DNA of 64,000 bases from UBA10649 sp963700255. GTDB lineage: Bacteria > Actinomycetota > Actinomycetes > S36-B12. Of the stretch, positions 26,125 to 34,463 are shown one piece after another; position 1 is the first letter of the stretch, and each line of letters starts with the position of its first letter. The notes under the pieces were generated by a model. It was not told the origin of the DNA. It worked only from the letters and a program-made list of their open reading frames with translations, and searched no databases. Position numbers and translations under genes: made by a program. The DNA lies in NCBI GenBank assembly GCA_963700255.1, contig CAVOWW010000029.1, positions 62,001 to 126,000 on the forward strand. Direction: 5' to 3'.

Positions 26125-26844
26125 TTACGGCTGGTCGGCCGATCCGGCGCCCTGCGACGTCAGCAGGTCCTGCAGCTGCCCGTTCGACAGGCGCTGGAAC
26201 GTGCGGCGGGGGCGTGACCGGTCGAGCACGGCCACCTCGAGCTGAGCGGCGTCCAGCGCCCGCGGCTGGTCGCCCCCGTGCTCGCCGAGCAGCCGCACCG
26301 CCAGGGTGACGCACTCCCCCAGCGACATGCCCGGGTGCCAGCCGTCCACGAGGGCGGCGGACATGGCCTCGGAGAGGCCGCCCATGGCGACGTAGCCCCG
26401 CTCGTCGGCCACGGATCCATCGAACATCAGGCGGTACAGCTGGTCGTCGGCCGGCGCGGAACCGACCTCCGCCACCACGATCTCCACCTCGAACGGCTTG
26501 CTCGTCTCGGTGAAGATGGTGCCGAGGGTCTGGGCATACGCGTTCGCGAGGCTGCGGCCGGTGACGTCGCTGCGGTCGTACGAGTAGCCCCGCATGTCGG
26601 CGAGTCGCACCCCGGCCACGCGGAGGCTCTCGAACTCGTTGTACTTCCCTACCGCGGCGAAGCCGATGCGGTCGTAGAGCTCGCTGATCTTGTGCAGGGC
26701 GCGGGAGGGGTTCTCGGCGACGAAGACGATGCCGCCGTCGTACTGCATGACGATGACACTGCGCCCACGGGCGATGCCCTTGCGTGCGAAGTCCGCCTTG
26801 TCGCGCATGATCTGCTCGGGCGAGACGTAGAAGGGCACGCTCAT
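26125..26844 (-). CDS. prcA: 20S proteasome alpha subunit PrcA
   Basis: Outer-ring subunit of the 20S core particle, 239 residues. The N-terminal gate and H0 helix region (MSVPFYVSPEQIMRDKADFA) precede the alpha fold (GRSVIVMQYDGGIVFVAENP). No catalytic Thr is present, as expected. The actinobacterial C-terminal tail (DRSRPRRTFQRLSNGQLQDL) is basic. Its ATG overlaps the prcB stop (ATGA), which should keep subunit production equal. Confidence 0.97.
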   Translation of the reverse strand: MSVPFYVSPEQIMRDKADFARKGIARGRSVIVMQYDGGIVFVAENPSRALHKISELYDRIGFAAVGKYNEFESLRVAGVRLADMRGYSYDRSDVTGRSLANAYAQTLGTIFTETSKPFEVEIVVAEVGSAPADDQLYRLMFDGSVADERGYVAMGGLSEAMSAALVDGWHPGMSLGECVTLAVRLLGEHGGDQPRALDAAQLEVAVLDRSRPRRTFQRLSNGQLQDLLTSQGAGSADQP

Positions 26845-27671
26845 CGCGACACCTCCCCCTGAGGTCCGTCGGGATGGGTGAGCCGGCCGGCCAGCATGGC
26901 CTGCACGCGCGGCGCGACATCCTCGTCGCCGAGGATCCGCGCACCCTCGCCGTCGACGACGGCGACCACCGGGTAGATGCCGCGGGCCATGTCCGGCCCG
27001 CCGGTCGCGCTGTCGTCGTCGGCTGCGTCGTACAGGGCCTCGAGTGCGGTCGACACCGCATCGTCGATCCGGGCCCCCCGGCGGTAGAGCTTCTTCAGCG
27101 AGCCCCGGGCGAAGGTCGACCCGGAGCCGACGGCGTAGAAGTCGTGCTCCTCGTAGCGCCCGCCGGTCACGTCGTAGGAGAAGATCCGGCCCGTCGTGCT
27201 CCGCTCGTCGAAGCCGGCGAAGAGCGGCACGACGGCCAGCCCCTGCATGGCCAGGCCCAGGTTGCTGCGGAGCATCGATGCGAGGCGGTTCGCCTTGCCG
27301 TCCAGGGACAGCGGCAGGCCCTCGATCTTCTCGTAGTGCTCGAGCTCGACCTGGAAGATCCGCACCAGCTCGACCGCGAGGCCGGCGGTGCCGGCGATGC
27401 CGATGACCGAGAACTCATCGGCGACGAACACCTTCTCGATGTCGTGCTGCGCGATGAGGTTGCCCATCGTGGCTCGGCGGTCGCCTGCCATCACCACGCC
27501 GTCACCGGTGCGCAGGGCCACGATGGTCGTCCCGTGGGGTGCGAGGCCGTGGTGGCCGGCCTCGGAGGAGAGCGTCGGGAGCCGGTCGGGGTGGAGGGCG
27601 GCGAGGAAGTCGACGAACGAGGACGAGCCGGTCGCCCGGTAGGGCTCGGGGAGGCCCAGAGGTGCGCTCAC
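26841..27671 (-). CDS. prcB: 20S proteasome beta subunit PrcB
   Basis: Catalytic inner-ring subunit of 276 residues, made with a propeptide of about 47 residues. Self-cleavage in PHGTTIVALRTGDGVVMAGD should expose Thr48 as N-terminal nucleophile, and Lys and Asp of the active site follow (GDRRATMGN, then the beta-strand core). Later motifs include GIAGTAGLAVELVRIFQVE and YAVGSGSTFARGSLKKLY. Start ATG overlaps the pup stop (ATGA). It degrades Pup-tagged proteins delivered by Arc/Mpa. Confidence 0.97.
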   Translation of the reverse strand: MSAPLGLPEPYRATGSSSFVDFLAALHPDRLPTLSSEAGHHGLAPHGTTIVALRTGDGVVMAGDRRATMGNLIAQHDIEKVFVADEFSVIGIAGTAGLAVELVRIFQVELEHYEKIEGLPLSLDGKANRLASMLRSNLGLAMQGLAVVPLFAGFDERSTTGRIFSYDVTGGRYEEHDFYAVGSGSTFARGSLKKLYRRGARIDDAVSTALEALYDAADDDSATGGPDMARGIYPVVAVVDGEGARILGDEDVAPRVQAMLAGRLTHPDGPQGEVSR

Positions 27672-27865
27672 TGCCCGCCCTTCTGGACGAACGACTTCAC
27701 GAAGTCCTCGGCGTTCTCCTCGAGCACGGTGTCGATCTCGTCGAGGATGGCATCCACGTCGGAGTCCAGCTCCGAGGGAGCGGTCTCGGCGGCCTTCGGA
27801 GTCTCCTCGTCAGCCTCGACGGAGCGGTCAACTCGTCGCTGCTCGGCATTCTCGCGCTGGGGCAT
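27668..27865 (-). CDS. pup: Prokaryotic ubiquitin-like protein Pup
   Basis: Disordered protein modifier of 65 residues. The conserved helix-forming C-terminal half reads VDAILDEIDTVLEENAEDFV and ends in KGGQ. The terminal Gln must be deamidated to Glu by Dop before PafA can attach Pup to lysines. The N-terminal half is charged and low in complexity, needed to thread into the Arc/Mpa pore. It lies between dop (nine-base gap) and prcB (overlap). Confidence 0.97.
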   Translation of the reverse strand: MPQRENAEQRRVDRSVEADEETPKAAETAPSELDSDVDAILDEIDTVLEENAEDFVKSFVQKGGQ

Positions 27866-27874
27866 GACGTCAGG

Positions 27875-29404
27875 CTATCGCGATCCGTCGGGAGTCAGCC
27901 GGTCGATCAGCGTGGCGACATCCGGCGACGCGTCCAGCAGGGAGGCGACATGGGCGCGCGTGCCGCGGAGCGGGTCGAGCGTCGGGACCCTCAGCAGGGA
28001 CTCCCGCCCGGGCACGTCGAAGACGACGGAATCCCACGAGGCCGCCGCGATGGCGTTCGGGTAGCGGCGGATGCACTCCCCCCGGAAGTACGCCCGGGTG
28101 TCCTCCGGGGCCGAGTCCACGGCCCCGGCGACCTCATCGTCGGTGAACATCCGGCGCAGCCGGCCCCGTTGCTCGAGGCGTGCCGCCAGGCCCTTGTCCG
28201 GCCGGATGTCGGAGTACTGGAGGTCGATGAGCTGCAGTCGCGGGGAGTCCCAGGCCAGGCCGTCTCGACGCACGAAGCCGTCCATCAGCCGGCGCTTGGC
28301 GATCCAGTCGATCCGGTCGGCCAGCGAGTCGGGGTCGCTGCCGAGACCCTCGAGCACGCGTCGCCACTCGTCCAGAAGCTCCTCCGTGGCGCCGTCGAGG
28401 TCGGCGTGGTCCCCTCGGCGGCAGAACTCGTCGGCGAGCGCGTACAGCTCCCACTGCACCTCCAGGGCCGTCATGCGGCGACCGTCGGCCATGGCGACCT
28501 GGTGCGTGAGGCTGACATCGTGCGAGACGGCGTGCATCTCCGACACCGGGCGGGTCGGGGTCCAGTCACGACCCCGCAGGTAGCCCTCCTCGAGCATCGC
28601 GAGGACGACGGCCGTGGTGCCGATCTTCAGGTACGTGGCGGTGTCGCTGAGGTTCGCGTCACCGACGATCACATGGAGCCGTCGGTAGCGCTCCGGATCG
28701 GCGTGCGGCTCGTCGCGAGTGTTGATGATCGGGCGCTTCAGCGTGGTCTCGAGCCCCACCTCCACCTCGAAGAAGTCCGCGCGCTGGCTCAGCTGGAAGG
28801 CGCTCACCCGGCCGTCCTGCCCGACGCCGAGCCGCCCCGCGCCCGTGAACACCTGGCGCGTGATGAAGAAGGGGGTGAGATGGCGCACGATGTCCGCGAA
28901 GGGCGTGGTGCGCTGCATGAGGTAGTTCTCGTGGCATCCGTAGGACGCGCCCTTGTTGTCCGTGTTGTTCTTGTACAGGACGATCGGGTGCGACTGCGGC
29001 ACGGCAGCGGCCAGGCGCATCCCGGCACGCATGATCTCGACGCCCGCCCTGTCCCAGAGGACCGCATCACGCGGGTTCGTCACCTCCGGGGTCGACAGCT
29101 CCGGGTGCGCGTGGTCCACGTAGAGGCGGGAGCCGTTGGTGAGGATGACGTTCGCCATCCCCGTGTCATCGTCGGTGAGCTGCGTCGGGTCCGCGTCGGC
29201 ACGGGACATGTCGAAGCCGCGGGCATCGCGTAGGGGGCTCTCGACCTCGTAGTCCCAGCTCGCCTTGTGTCGTGCCCCGCGGAGCGCGAACTGCCCGTAC
29301 GCATTGACGATCTGGGAGCTCGACACCATCGGGTTCAGGTTGGGGTGCCCGGGCACCGAGATGCCGTACTCGGTCTCGATGCCCATCACCCGATGGACGG
29401 TCAC
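27875..29404 (-). CDS. dop: Pup deamidase/depupylase Dop
   Basis: Paralogue of PafA, 509 residues, which deamidates the Pup C-terminus and removes Pup from substrates. The start VMGIETEYGISVPGHPN carries the metal-site Glu residues; the stretch from about 40 to 85 is the Dop-specific loop that PafA lacks. The catalytic Asp is Asp97 in NGSRLYVDHAHPELSTPEV. It also has NNTDNKGASYGCHENYLMQR and IINTRDEPHADPERYRRLH. Its GTG start overlaps the arc stop (TAGTG). Confidence 0.96.
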   Translation of the reverse strand: MTVHRVMGIETEYGISVPGHPNLNPMVSSSQIVNAYGQFALRGARHKASWDYEVESPLRDARGFDMSRADADPTQLTDDDTGMANVILTNGSRLYVDHAHPELSTPEVTNPRDAVLWDRAGVEIMRAGMRLAAAVPQSHPIVLYKNNTDNKGASYGCHENYLMQRTTPFADIVRHLTPFFITRQVFTGAGRLGVGQDGRVSAFQLSQRADFFEVEVGLETTLKRPIINTRDEPHADPERYRRLHVIVGDANLSDTATYLKIGTTAVVLAMLEEGYLRGRDWTPTRPVSEMHAVSHDVSLTHQVAMADGRRMTALEVQWELYALADEFCRRGDHADLDGATEELLDEWRRVLEGLGSDPDSLADRIDWIAKRRLMDGFVRRDGLAWDSPRLQLIDLQYSDIRPDKGLAARLEQRGRLRRMFTDDEVAGAVDSAPEDTRAYFRGECIRRYPNAIAAASWDSVVFDVPGRESLLRVPTLDPLRGTRAHVASLLDASPDVATLIDRLTPDGSR

Positions 29405-31065
29405 TACAGGTACTGCCCGGTGTTCGCCACGTTCTCGATGCTGCGGCCCGGCTCGGAGCCCTTCTTGCCCTGGATGAGGGTGCGGATGAAGACGATCCGC
29501 TCGCCCTTCTTGCCGCTGATCCGGGCCCAGTCGTCGGGATTGGTGGTGTTGGGCAGGTCCTCGTTCTCGCGGAACTCGTCGATGCAGGCCGCGAGGACGT
29601 GCTGGACGCGGATCCCCTTCTCCCCCGTGTCGAGGAAGTCCTTGATCGCCATCTTCTTGGCCCGGGCGACGATGTTCTCGATCATGGCGCCCGAGTTGAA
29701 GTCCTTGAAGTACAGGATCTCCTTGTCGCCGTTGGCATAGGTGACCTCGAGGAACTGGTTGTCCTCGGACTCGTCGTACATGCGCTCGATCGCCCGCTGG
29801 ATCATCGCCCGGCAGGTGGTCTCGGCGTCCTGGCCGTGCTCGGCGAGATCATCGCGGTGCAGGGGCAGGGTCGGCACCAGGTACTTGGTGAAGATGTCAC
29901 GAGCGGCCTCCGCATCGGGACGCTCGATCTTGATCTTCACGTCCAGGCGCCCGGGACGCAGGATGGCGGGGTCGATCATGTCCTCGCGGTTCGAGGCGCC
30001 GATGACGATGACGTTCTCCAGGCTCTCCACGCCGTCGATCTCGCTGAGCAGCTGGGGGACGATCGTGTTCTCGACGTCGCTGGACACCCCCGTGCCGCGA
30101 GTGCGGAACAGCGAGTCCATCTCGTCGAAGAACACGATCACGGGCATGCCCTCGGAGGCCTTCTCCCGTGCCCGCTGGAACACCAGGCGGATGTGCCGCT
30201 CGGTCTCGCCGACGTACTTGTTGAGGAGCTCAGGGCCCTTGATGTTGAGGAAGTACGACCTGCCCTCCTCGCGCCCGGTGCGCTCGGCGACCTTCTTCGC
30301 GAGGGAGTTGGCGACGGCCTTGGCGATCAGCGTCTTGCCGCAGCCGGGTGGCCCGTAGAGAAGGATCCCCTTCGGCGGCTTGAGATCGTGCTCGGCGAAC
30401 AGCTCCGGGTGCATGAACGGCAGCTCGACCGCATCGCGGATCGCGTCGATCTGGTCCCCCAGCCCGCCGATGTCCTGGTACCGGATGTCGGGAACCTCCT
30501 CGAGAACGAGCTCCTCGACCTCGGACTTCGGGATCACCTCGTACACGTAGCCGGCCCGGACGTCGCACAGCAGGGAGTCGCCGGCCCGGACGCGCTGGTC
30601 CCTGAGCGGCTGGGCGACGCGCACGACGCGCTCCTCGTCGGTGTGCCCGATGACCAGCGCCCTCTCCCGGTCCTCCAGGTACTCCTTGAACACGACGATC
30701 TCGCCCGTCTTCTCGAACGTCATCGCCTCGATGACGTTCAGGGACTCGTTGAGCATGACCTCCTGGCCCGGACGCAGGCTCTCGAGATCGATGCTGGGGC
30801 TCACGGCGACCCGGAGCTTGCGTCCCGCCGACACGATGTCGGCGCTGCCGTCGTCGTGCCGGGCGAGGAAGGTGCCGAACCCGCTGGGGGGCTCGCCGAG
30901 CCGGTCGACCTCGGCCTTGAGGGTGACGATCTGCTCGCGCGCGTCGCGGAGCGTGGCGATGAGGCGGGAGTTGTGGTCCTTCTGGGCGGCGAGCTCTCCG
31001 CGCACCTCCGTGAGGGCCGTCTCCAGGCCGAAGACCCGTGCCTGCCAGCTGTCGTTCTCGCTCAT
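29404..31065 (-). CDS. arc: Proteasome-associated AAA ATPase Arc/Mpa
   Basis: Hexameric unfoldase of 553 residues that captures Pup and feeds tagged proteins into the 20S core. An N-terminal coiled coil (LETALTEVRGELAAQKDHNS to about 57) binds Pup, two OB domains follow, then the AAA module with Walker A GPPGCGKT (about 236-243) and Walker B VIVFFDEMDSLF (about 311). The C-terminus ends in GQYL, the penultimate-Tyr motif that docks to PrcA pockets. ATG 31065 is chosen at the start of the family-like sequence; an upstream in-frame ATG (31119) gives no homology. Confidence 0.96.
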   Translation of the reverse strand: MSENDSWQARVFGLETALTEVRGELAAQKDHNSRLIATLRDAREQIVTLKAEVDRLGEPPSGFGTFLARHDDGSADIVSAGRKLRVAVSPSIDLESLRPGQEVMLNESLNVIEAMTFEKTGEIVVFKEYLEDRERALVIGHTDEERVVRVAQPLRDQRVRAGDSLLCDVRAGYVYEVIPKSEVEELVLEEVPDIRYQDIGGLGDQIDAIRDAVELPFMHPELFAEHDLKPPKGILLYGPPGCGKTLIAKAVANSLAKKVAERTGREEGRSYFLNIKGPELLNKYVGETERHIRLVFQRAREKASEGMPVIVFFDEMDSLFRTRGTGVSSDVENTIVPQLLSEIDGVESLENVIVIGASNREDMIDPAILRPGRLDVKIKIERPDAEAARDIFTKYLVPTLPLHRDDLAEHGQDAETTCRAMIQRAIERMYDESEDNQFLEVTYANGDKEILYFKDFNSGAMIENIVARAKKMAIKDFLDTGEKGIRVQHVLAACIDEFRENEDLPNTTNPDDWARISGKKGERIVFIRTLIQGKKGSEPGRSIENVANTGQYL

Positions 31066-31131
31066 GACGCCTCCCAGTGCCGGTTCGCCGTCACTGTAAC
31101 CCGAGGGGACGTCATCCACCGGGTGACACGA

Positions 31132-32070
31132 TCAGGCGGACTCCTCCCGGGGCTCGCTCCGCTCGCTCTCCTCGCTGCCCGGGCCGGTGTAGTCCTCCCC
31201 ATAGGCCCCCGGCGCCGGGCGCCGCCTGCGCGGCGGCAGGACGGCCCCGTCGGCGAGCCGCCGCGTGGTGACGAGGAAGGCGGTGTGCCCGTTCATGCGA
31301 TGGTCCGGACGCACCGCCAGGCCCTCGAGGTGCCAGGTGCGCAGGAGGGTCTCCTCCGAGCGCGGTTCCGTCCAGCCACCGGACACCCGCAGGGTCTCGA
31401 CGAGCCGCGAGAGCTGAGTGGTGGTGGCCACATAGCCCACGAGGATCCCGCCGGGCGCCAGTGCCGCGGCCGCGGCGTCGAGGCACTCCCAGGGGGCCAG
31501 CATGTCCAGGACGATCGCATCGAGGTCGGTCTGTGCGAGCGACTCCACGAGGTCGCCGACGACCAGCGACCACGAGTCAGGGCGGACGCCGAACCACTTC
31601 GCCACGTTGCCGGCGGCGATCTCGGCGAAGTCCTCGCGCCGCTCGTAGCTGTAGACGTGGCCGTCATCGCCCACGGCGCGGAGCAGCGAGCAGGTCAGGG
31701 CGCCGGAGCCCACGCCTGCCTCGGCCACGCGAGCCCCGGGTCCGAGGTTCGCCAGGCCGACGATCCGTGCGGCGTCCTTGGGGTAGATCACCTGGGCGCC
31801 GCGGGGCATCGCGAGAACGAAGTCATCGAGGATGGGCCGCAGGGCGAGGTAGCCGGTGCCGTTGCTCGACGTCACAACCGTGCCCTCGGGGCTGCCGATC
31901 AGGTCGTCATGGGGCAGGCGCCCGCGGTGCGTGTGGAACTCCCCGCCGTCCTGGAGCGTGATCGTGTGCATCTTGCCCCGTGGATCGGTCAGCTGGACCA
32001 GGTCACCGGGCACGAACGGGCCGCGCCGACGACTCTCGGCGATCCGGTGCGGCTGCGGGGTGGGGGGCAC
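31132..32070 (-). CDS. trmI: tRNA (adenine-N1)-methyltransferase TrmI
   Basis: SAM-dependent enzyme of 312 residues methylating A58 in the T-loop of tRNA. The N-terminal domain includes HTHRGRLPHDDLIGSPEGTV. The Rossmann domain has VAEAGVGSGALTCSLLRAVG at about 112 and VLDMLAPWECL, a motif typical of TrmI. The C-terminal tail is charged and disordered. GTG 32070 is taken because upstream frames lie in the divergent nuclease promoter. It heads the proteasome run, as Rv2118c does in M. tuberculosis. Confidence 0.93.
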   Translation of the reverse strand: MPPTPQPHRIAESRRRGPFVPGDLVQLTDPRGKMHTITLQDGGEFHTHRGRLPHDDLIGSPEGTVVTSSNGTGYLALRPILDDFVLAMPRGAQVIYPKDAARIVGLANLGPGARVAEAGVGSGALTCSLLRAVGDDGHVYSYERREDFAEIAAGNVAKWFGVRPDSWSLVVGDLVESLAQTDLDAIVLDMLAPWECLDAAAAALAPGGILVGYVATTTQLSRLVETLRVSGGWTEPRSEETLLRTWHLEGLAVRPDHRMNGHTAFLVTTRRLADGAVLPPRRRRPAPGAYGEDYTGPGSEESERSEPREESA

Positions 32071-32094
32071 GCCGGGAACGCTACCGTGGCGGCC

Positions 32095-32946
32095 ATGGCG
32101 ACACCGTTCCCCGCCTCGCTGTCCCCGTCGCGAGCCTCGGACTTCACGACCTGCCCCCTGCTGTTCCGCTTCCGCTCGATCGACCGGCTGCCTGAGGAGC
32201 CGTCCGCTCCGGCCGTCCGCGGCACCCTGGTGCACCGCGCGCTCGAGACCCTCTTCGACCTCCCCGCCCAGGACCGCACCCTCGACGCCGCGGCAGGGCT
32301 GGTGGAGCAGGCCTTCGCCGAGCTCGAGCGGCAGGACCCCATGAGCGCCGACACGATGCGGTCCGGCCCGGACGGCTCCGTCGCCATCGATGCGGCACCA
32401 CTCCTGTCCGCCTACTTCGCGCTGGAGGACCCCACCCGGCTCGAGCCGCACGCACGGGAGGTCGGGGTCTCCGCCCAGCTCGAGGAGTCGTTCGAGGTGC
32501 GGGGGTTCATCGACCGCGTCGACCGCTCCCCGGCCGGGGAGATCCGCATCGTCGACTACAAGACGGGCCGGAGCCCGGGCGCCGGGTACGAGGCGAAGGC
32601 GATGTTCCAGATGCGCTTCTACGCGCTGGCGTGGTGGCGCATGACGAGCGAGGTGCCGCGTCGCCTGCAGCTGATGTACCTGGGCAACGGCGAGGTGCTG
32701 CGGCACGAGCCCGACGAGGCCGACCTGCAGTCCACCGAGCGCAAGGTGCTGGCCCTGCGCGATGCGATCGCCCGGGCCGCGGACACGGAGTCCTTCGACC
32801 CCTCCCCGTCGAGGCTCTGCGACTGGTGCAGCCACCGATCGGTGTGCCCGGCGTGGGGTGGCACGCCGCCTCCGCTGCCGGACCGCGAGCTGTGGCCCGT
32901 CGCCAGCACGCGCTTCCCCGTCGGGCCGGAGCCACAGGACCCATGA
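32095..32946 (+). CDS. RecB/Cas4-like PD-(D/E)XK exonuclease with Fe-S cysteines
   Basis: Stand-alone nuclease of 283 residues. The PD-(D/E)XK site is seen as FIDRVDRSPAGEIRIVDYKT, preceded by the family's GTLVHRALE helix with a metal-binding His. A Cys at 20 (DFTTCPLLFRF) and three near the C-terminus in LCDWCSHRSVCPAWG fit a 4Fe-4S cluster as in AddB and Cas4. No cas genes are near, so a repair role is more likely. It is divergent from trmI, as Rv2119 is in M. tuberculosis, and coupled by ATGA to the next gene. Confidence 0.88.
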   Translation: MATPFPASLSPSRASDFTTCPLLFRFRSIDRLPEEPSAPAVRGTLVHRALETLFDLPAQDRTLDAAAGLVEQAFAELERQDPMSADTMRSGPDGSVAIDAAPLLSAYFALEDPTRLEPHAREVGVSAQLEESFEVRGFIDRVDRSPAGEIRIVDYKTGRSPGAGYEAKAMFQMRFYALAWWRMTSEVPRRLQLMYLGNGEVLRHEPDEADLQSTERKVLALRDAIARAADTESFDPSPSRLCDWCSHRSVCPAWGGTPPPLPDRELWPVASTRFPVGPEPQDP

Positions 32947-33788
32947 CCGGCGACGAGGGCTCCATCGACGTCAACCGCCGGCACTGGGATGAGCGGGCTC
33001 CTGCCCATGCCGCCTCGGCCGACTACGGCGTCGCCCGCTTCGCCGAGGATCCGGCGTACCTGAGCGGCGTCGTCCGATTCGACGTTCCGCGCCTGGGCGA
33101 CCTGACCGGCCTGCGCGGGGTGCACCTGCAGTGCCACATCGGCACGGACACGGTGTCGCTCGCCCGGCTCGGGGCGCGCATGACCGGGCTCGACTTCTCC
33201 ACCGCGTCCCTCGAGGAGGCCCGCCGGCTGGCGGAGCTCGCGGGCGCCGACGTGGACTTCGTGCACGCCGACGTGATGGACGCCGCGACGGTGCTCGAGC
33301 CTGGCAGCTTCGACCTCGTGTACACCGGGATCGGCGCGCTGTGCTGGCTGCCCGACATCCGACAGTGGGCGCGCGTGGTCGCCTCCCTGCTGAAGCCGGG
33401 CGGCCGGCTGTTCGTCCGGGAGGGGCATCCGGTGCTGTGGGCCGTGGACGACGCCCGCGCTGACCAGCTGCTCGTGCTCCAGTACCCCTACCGCGAGACG
33501 GCTGATCCGATCGTGGACACCACGGAGGGCACGTACGTCGAGACCGACGTCGTCCTCCGCAACATCGAGAGCCACTCCTGGAACCACGGACTCGGTGAGA
33601 TCGTGTCGGCCGTGCTGGACGAGGGCCTCGTGCTGACGCAGCTGGTCGAGCACGAGAGCGTCCCGTGGAACCCGCTTCCCGAGGGCATGCTGTCCGAGGG
33701 GGACGACGGCGAGTGGCGCCTCACCGACAGGCCCGAGCGACTGCCGCTCACGTACACCCTGCAGGCGCGCAAGCCCGTCGTGTCCTGA
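32943..33788 (+). CDS. Class I SAM-dependent methyltransferase
   Basis: Methyltransferase of 281 residues. The SAM motif I is modified (LRGVHLQCHIGTDTVSLARL), followed by GLDFSTASLEEARRLAELAG, DFVHADVMDA and a post-motif LLKPGGRLFVREGHPVLW. The C-terminal part (SHSWNHGLGEIVSAVLDEGL and SVPWNPLPEGM) matches a family of small-molecule methyltransferases with an EHPV-like loop; the substrate is unknown. Overlaps the nuclease stop by ATGA. Confidence 0.87.
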   Translation: MTGDEGSIDVNRRHWDERAPAHAASADYGVARFAEDPAYLSGVVRFDVPRLGDLTGLRGVHLQCHIGTDTVSLARLGARMTGLDFSTASLEEARRLAELAGADVDFVHADVMDAATVLEPGSFDLVYTGIGALCWLPDIRQWARVVASLLKPGGRLFVREGHPVLWAVDDARADQLLVLQYPYRETADPIVDTTEGTYVETDVVLRNIESHSWNHGLGEIVSAVLDEGLVLTQLVEHESVPWNPLPEGMLSEGDDGEWRLTDRPERLPLTYTLQARKPVVS

Positions 33789-33797
33789 GCCCGACGC

Positions 33798-34463
33798 CTA
33801 CCCGCGTGCGGCCCGCCACAGGTCGTGCAGGTCACGGCCCGCCAGGGTGCCGACGAGCAGCGCGGTGGGCTCGTCGACAGCGGCGATGTGCGGGATCGCG
33901 ATGACGACGCAGCCGGCCGCGAGGGCCGAACGGACCCCGGTCGGCGAGTCCTCCAGTGCGAGGCAGTGCGCGGGCTCCTGTCCCAGGCCAGCCGCAGCCG
34001 TGAGGTAGGGGTCCGGATGCGGCTTGCTGTTGGCGACGTCATCGCCGGCCACGATGAGGTCGAAGGCGGCCCTGCCGAGGTCGTCGTCGATCCTCTGCTG
34101 GACGGCGGCGATGAGCCGCGTCCACGACGCCGACACCAGTGCCGTCGGGACCCCGAGCTCGCGGCATTCGAGGAGGAGGGCACGTGCCCCCGGGCGCCAC
34201 GCGAGGTCGCTCTCGCGGAGGCGAACCTCCATGGCGTCCAGGAGGAGGTCGCCGACGGCGTCGGAGGGCATCGAGGTGCCGGACAGCTCGACCATGTAGT
34301 CGGCCACGCGTTCCAGCGGACCGCCCAGGCAGTGCTCCTGGTCCTTCTCAGACCAGGATGCCCCGAGGCCAGCCATCACCGCGATCTCGGCGTCGAGCCA
34401 CAGCCCCTCGCTGTCGATCAGGGTGCCATCCATGTCGAAGAGCACCGCCGCAGGCAGGCTCAT
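33798..34463 (-). CDS. HAD-family hydrolase (beta-phosphoglucomutase-like)
   Basis: HAD superfamily hydrolase of 221 residues with a cap domain. Motif I is LFDMDGTLIDSEGLW, motif II is the Ser in TALVSASW, motif III is the Lys in SKPHPDPYL and motif IV is CLALEDSPTGV. Such enzymes remove phosphate from sugar phosphates or similar small molecules. ATG 34463 overlaps the metH stop (ATGA), so it is translated with metH, though no functional link is evident. Confidence 0.9.
   Translation of the reverse strand: MSLPAAVLFDMDGTLIDSEGLWLDAEIAVMAGLGASWSEKDQEHCLGGPLERVADYMVELSGTSMPSDAVGDLLLDAMEVRLRESDLAWRPGARALLLECRELGVPTALVSASWTRLIAAVQQRIDDDLGRAAFDLIVAGDDVANSKPHPDPYLTAAAGLGQEPAHCLALEDSPTGVRSALAAGCVVIAIPHIAAVDEPTALLVGTLAGRDLHDLWRAARG

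Noticed and set aside
29404..29406. Frameshift between arc and dop
   Set aside because: The TAGTG overlap is a normal coupled stop-start; arc ends in the expected GQYL.
32095..32946. Cas4 of a CRISPR system
   Set aside because: No repeat array or other cas gene is in the window, and the same nuclease is a fixed neighbour of trmI elsewhere.
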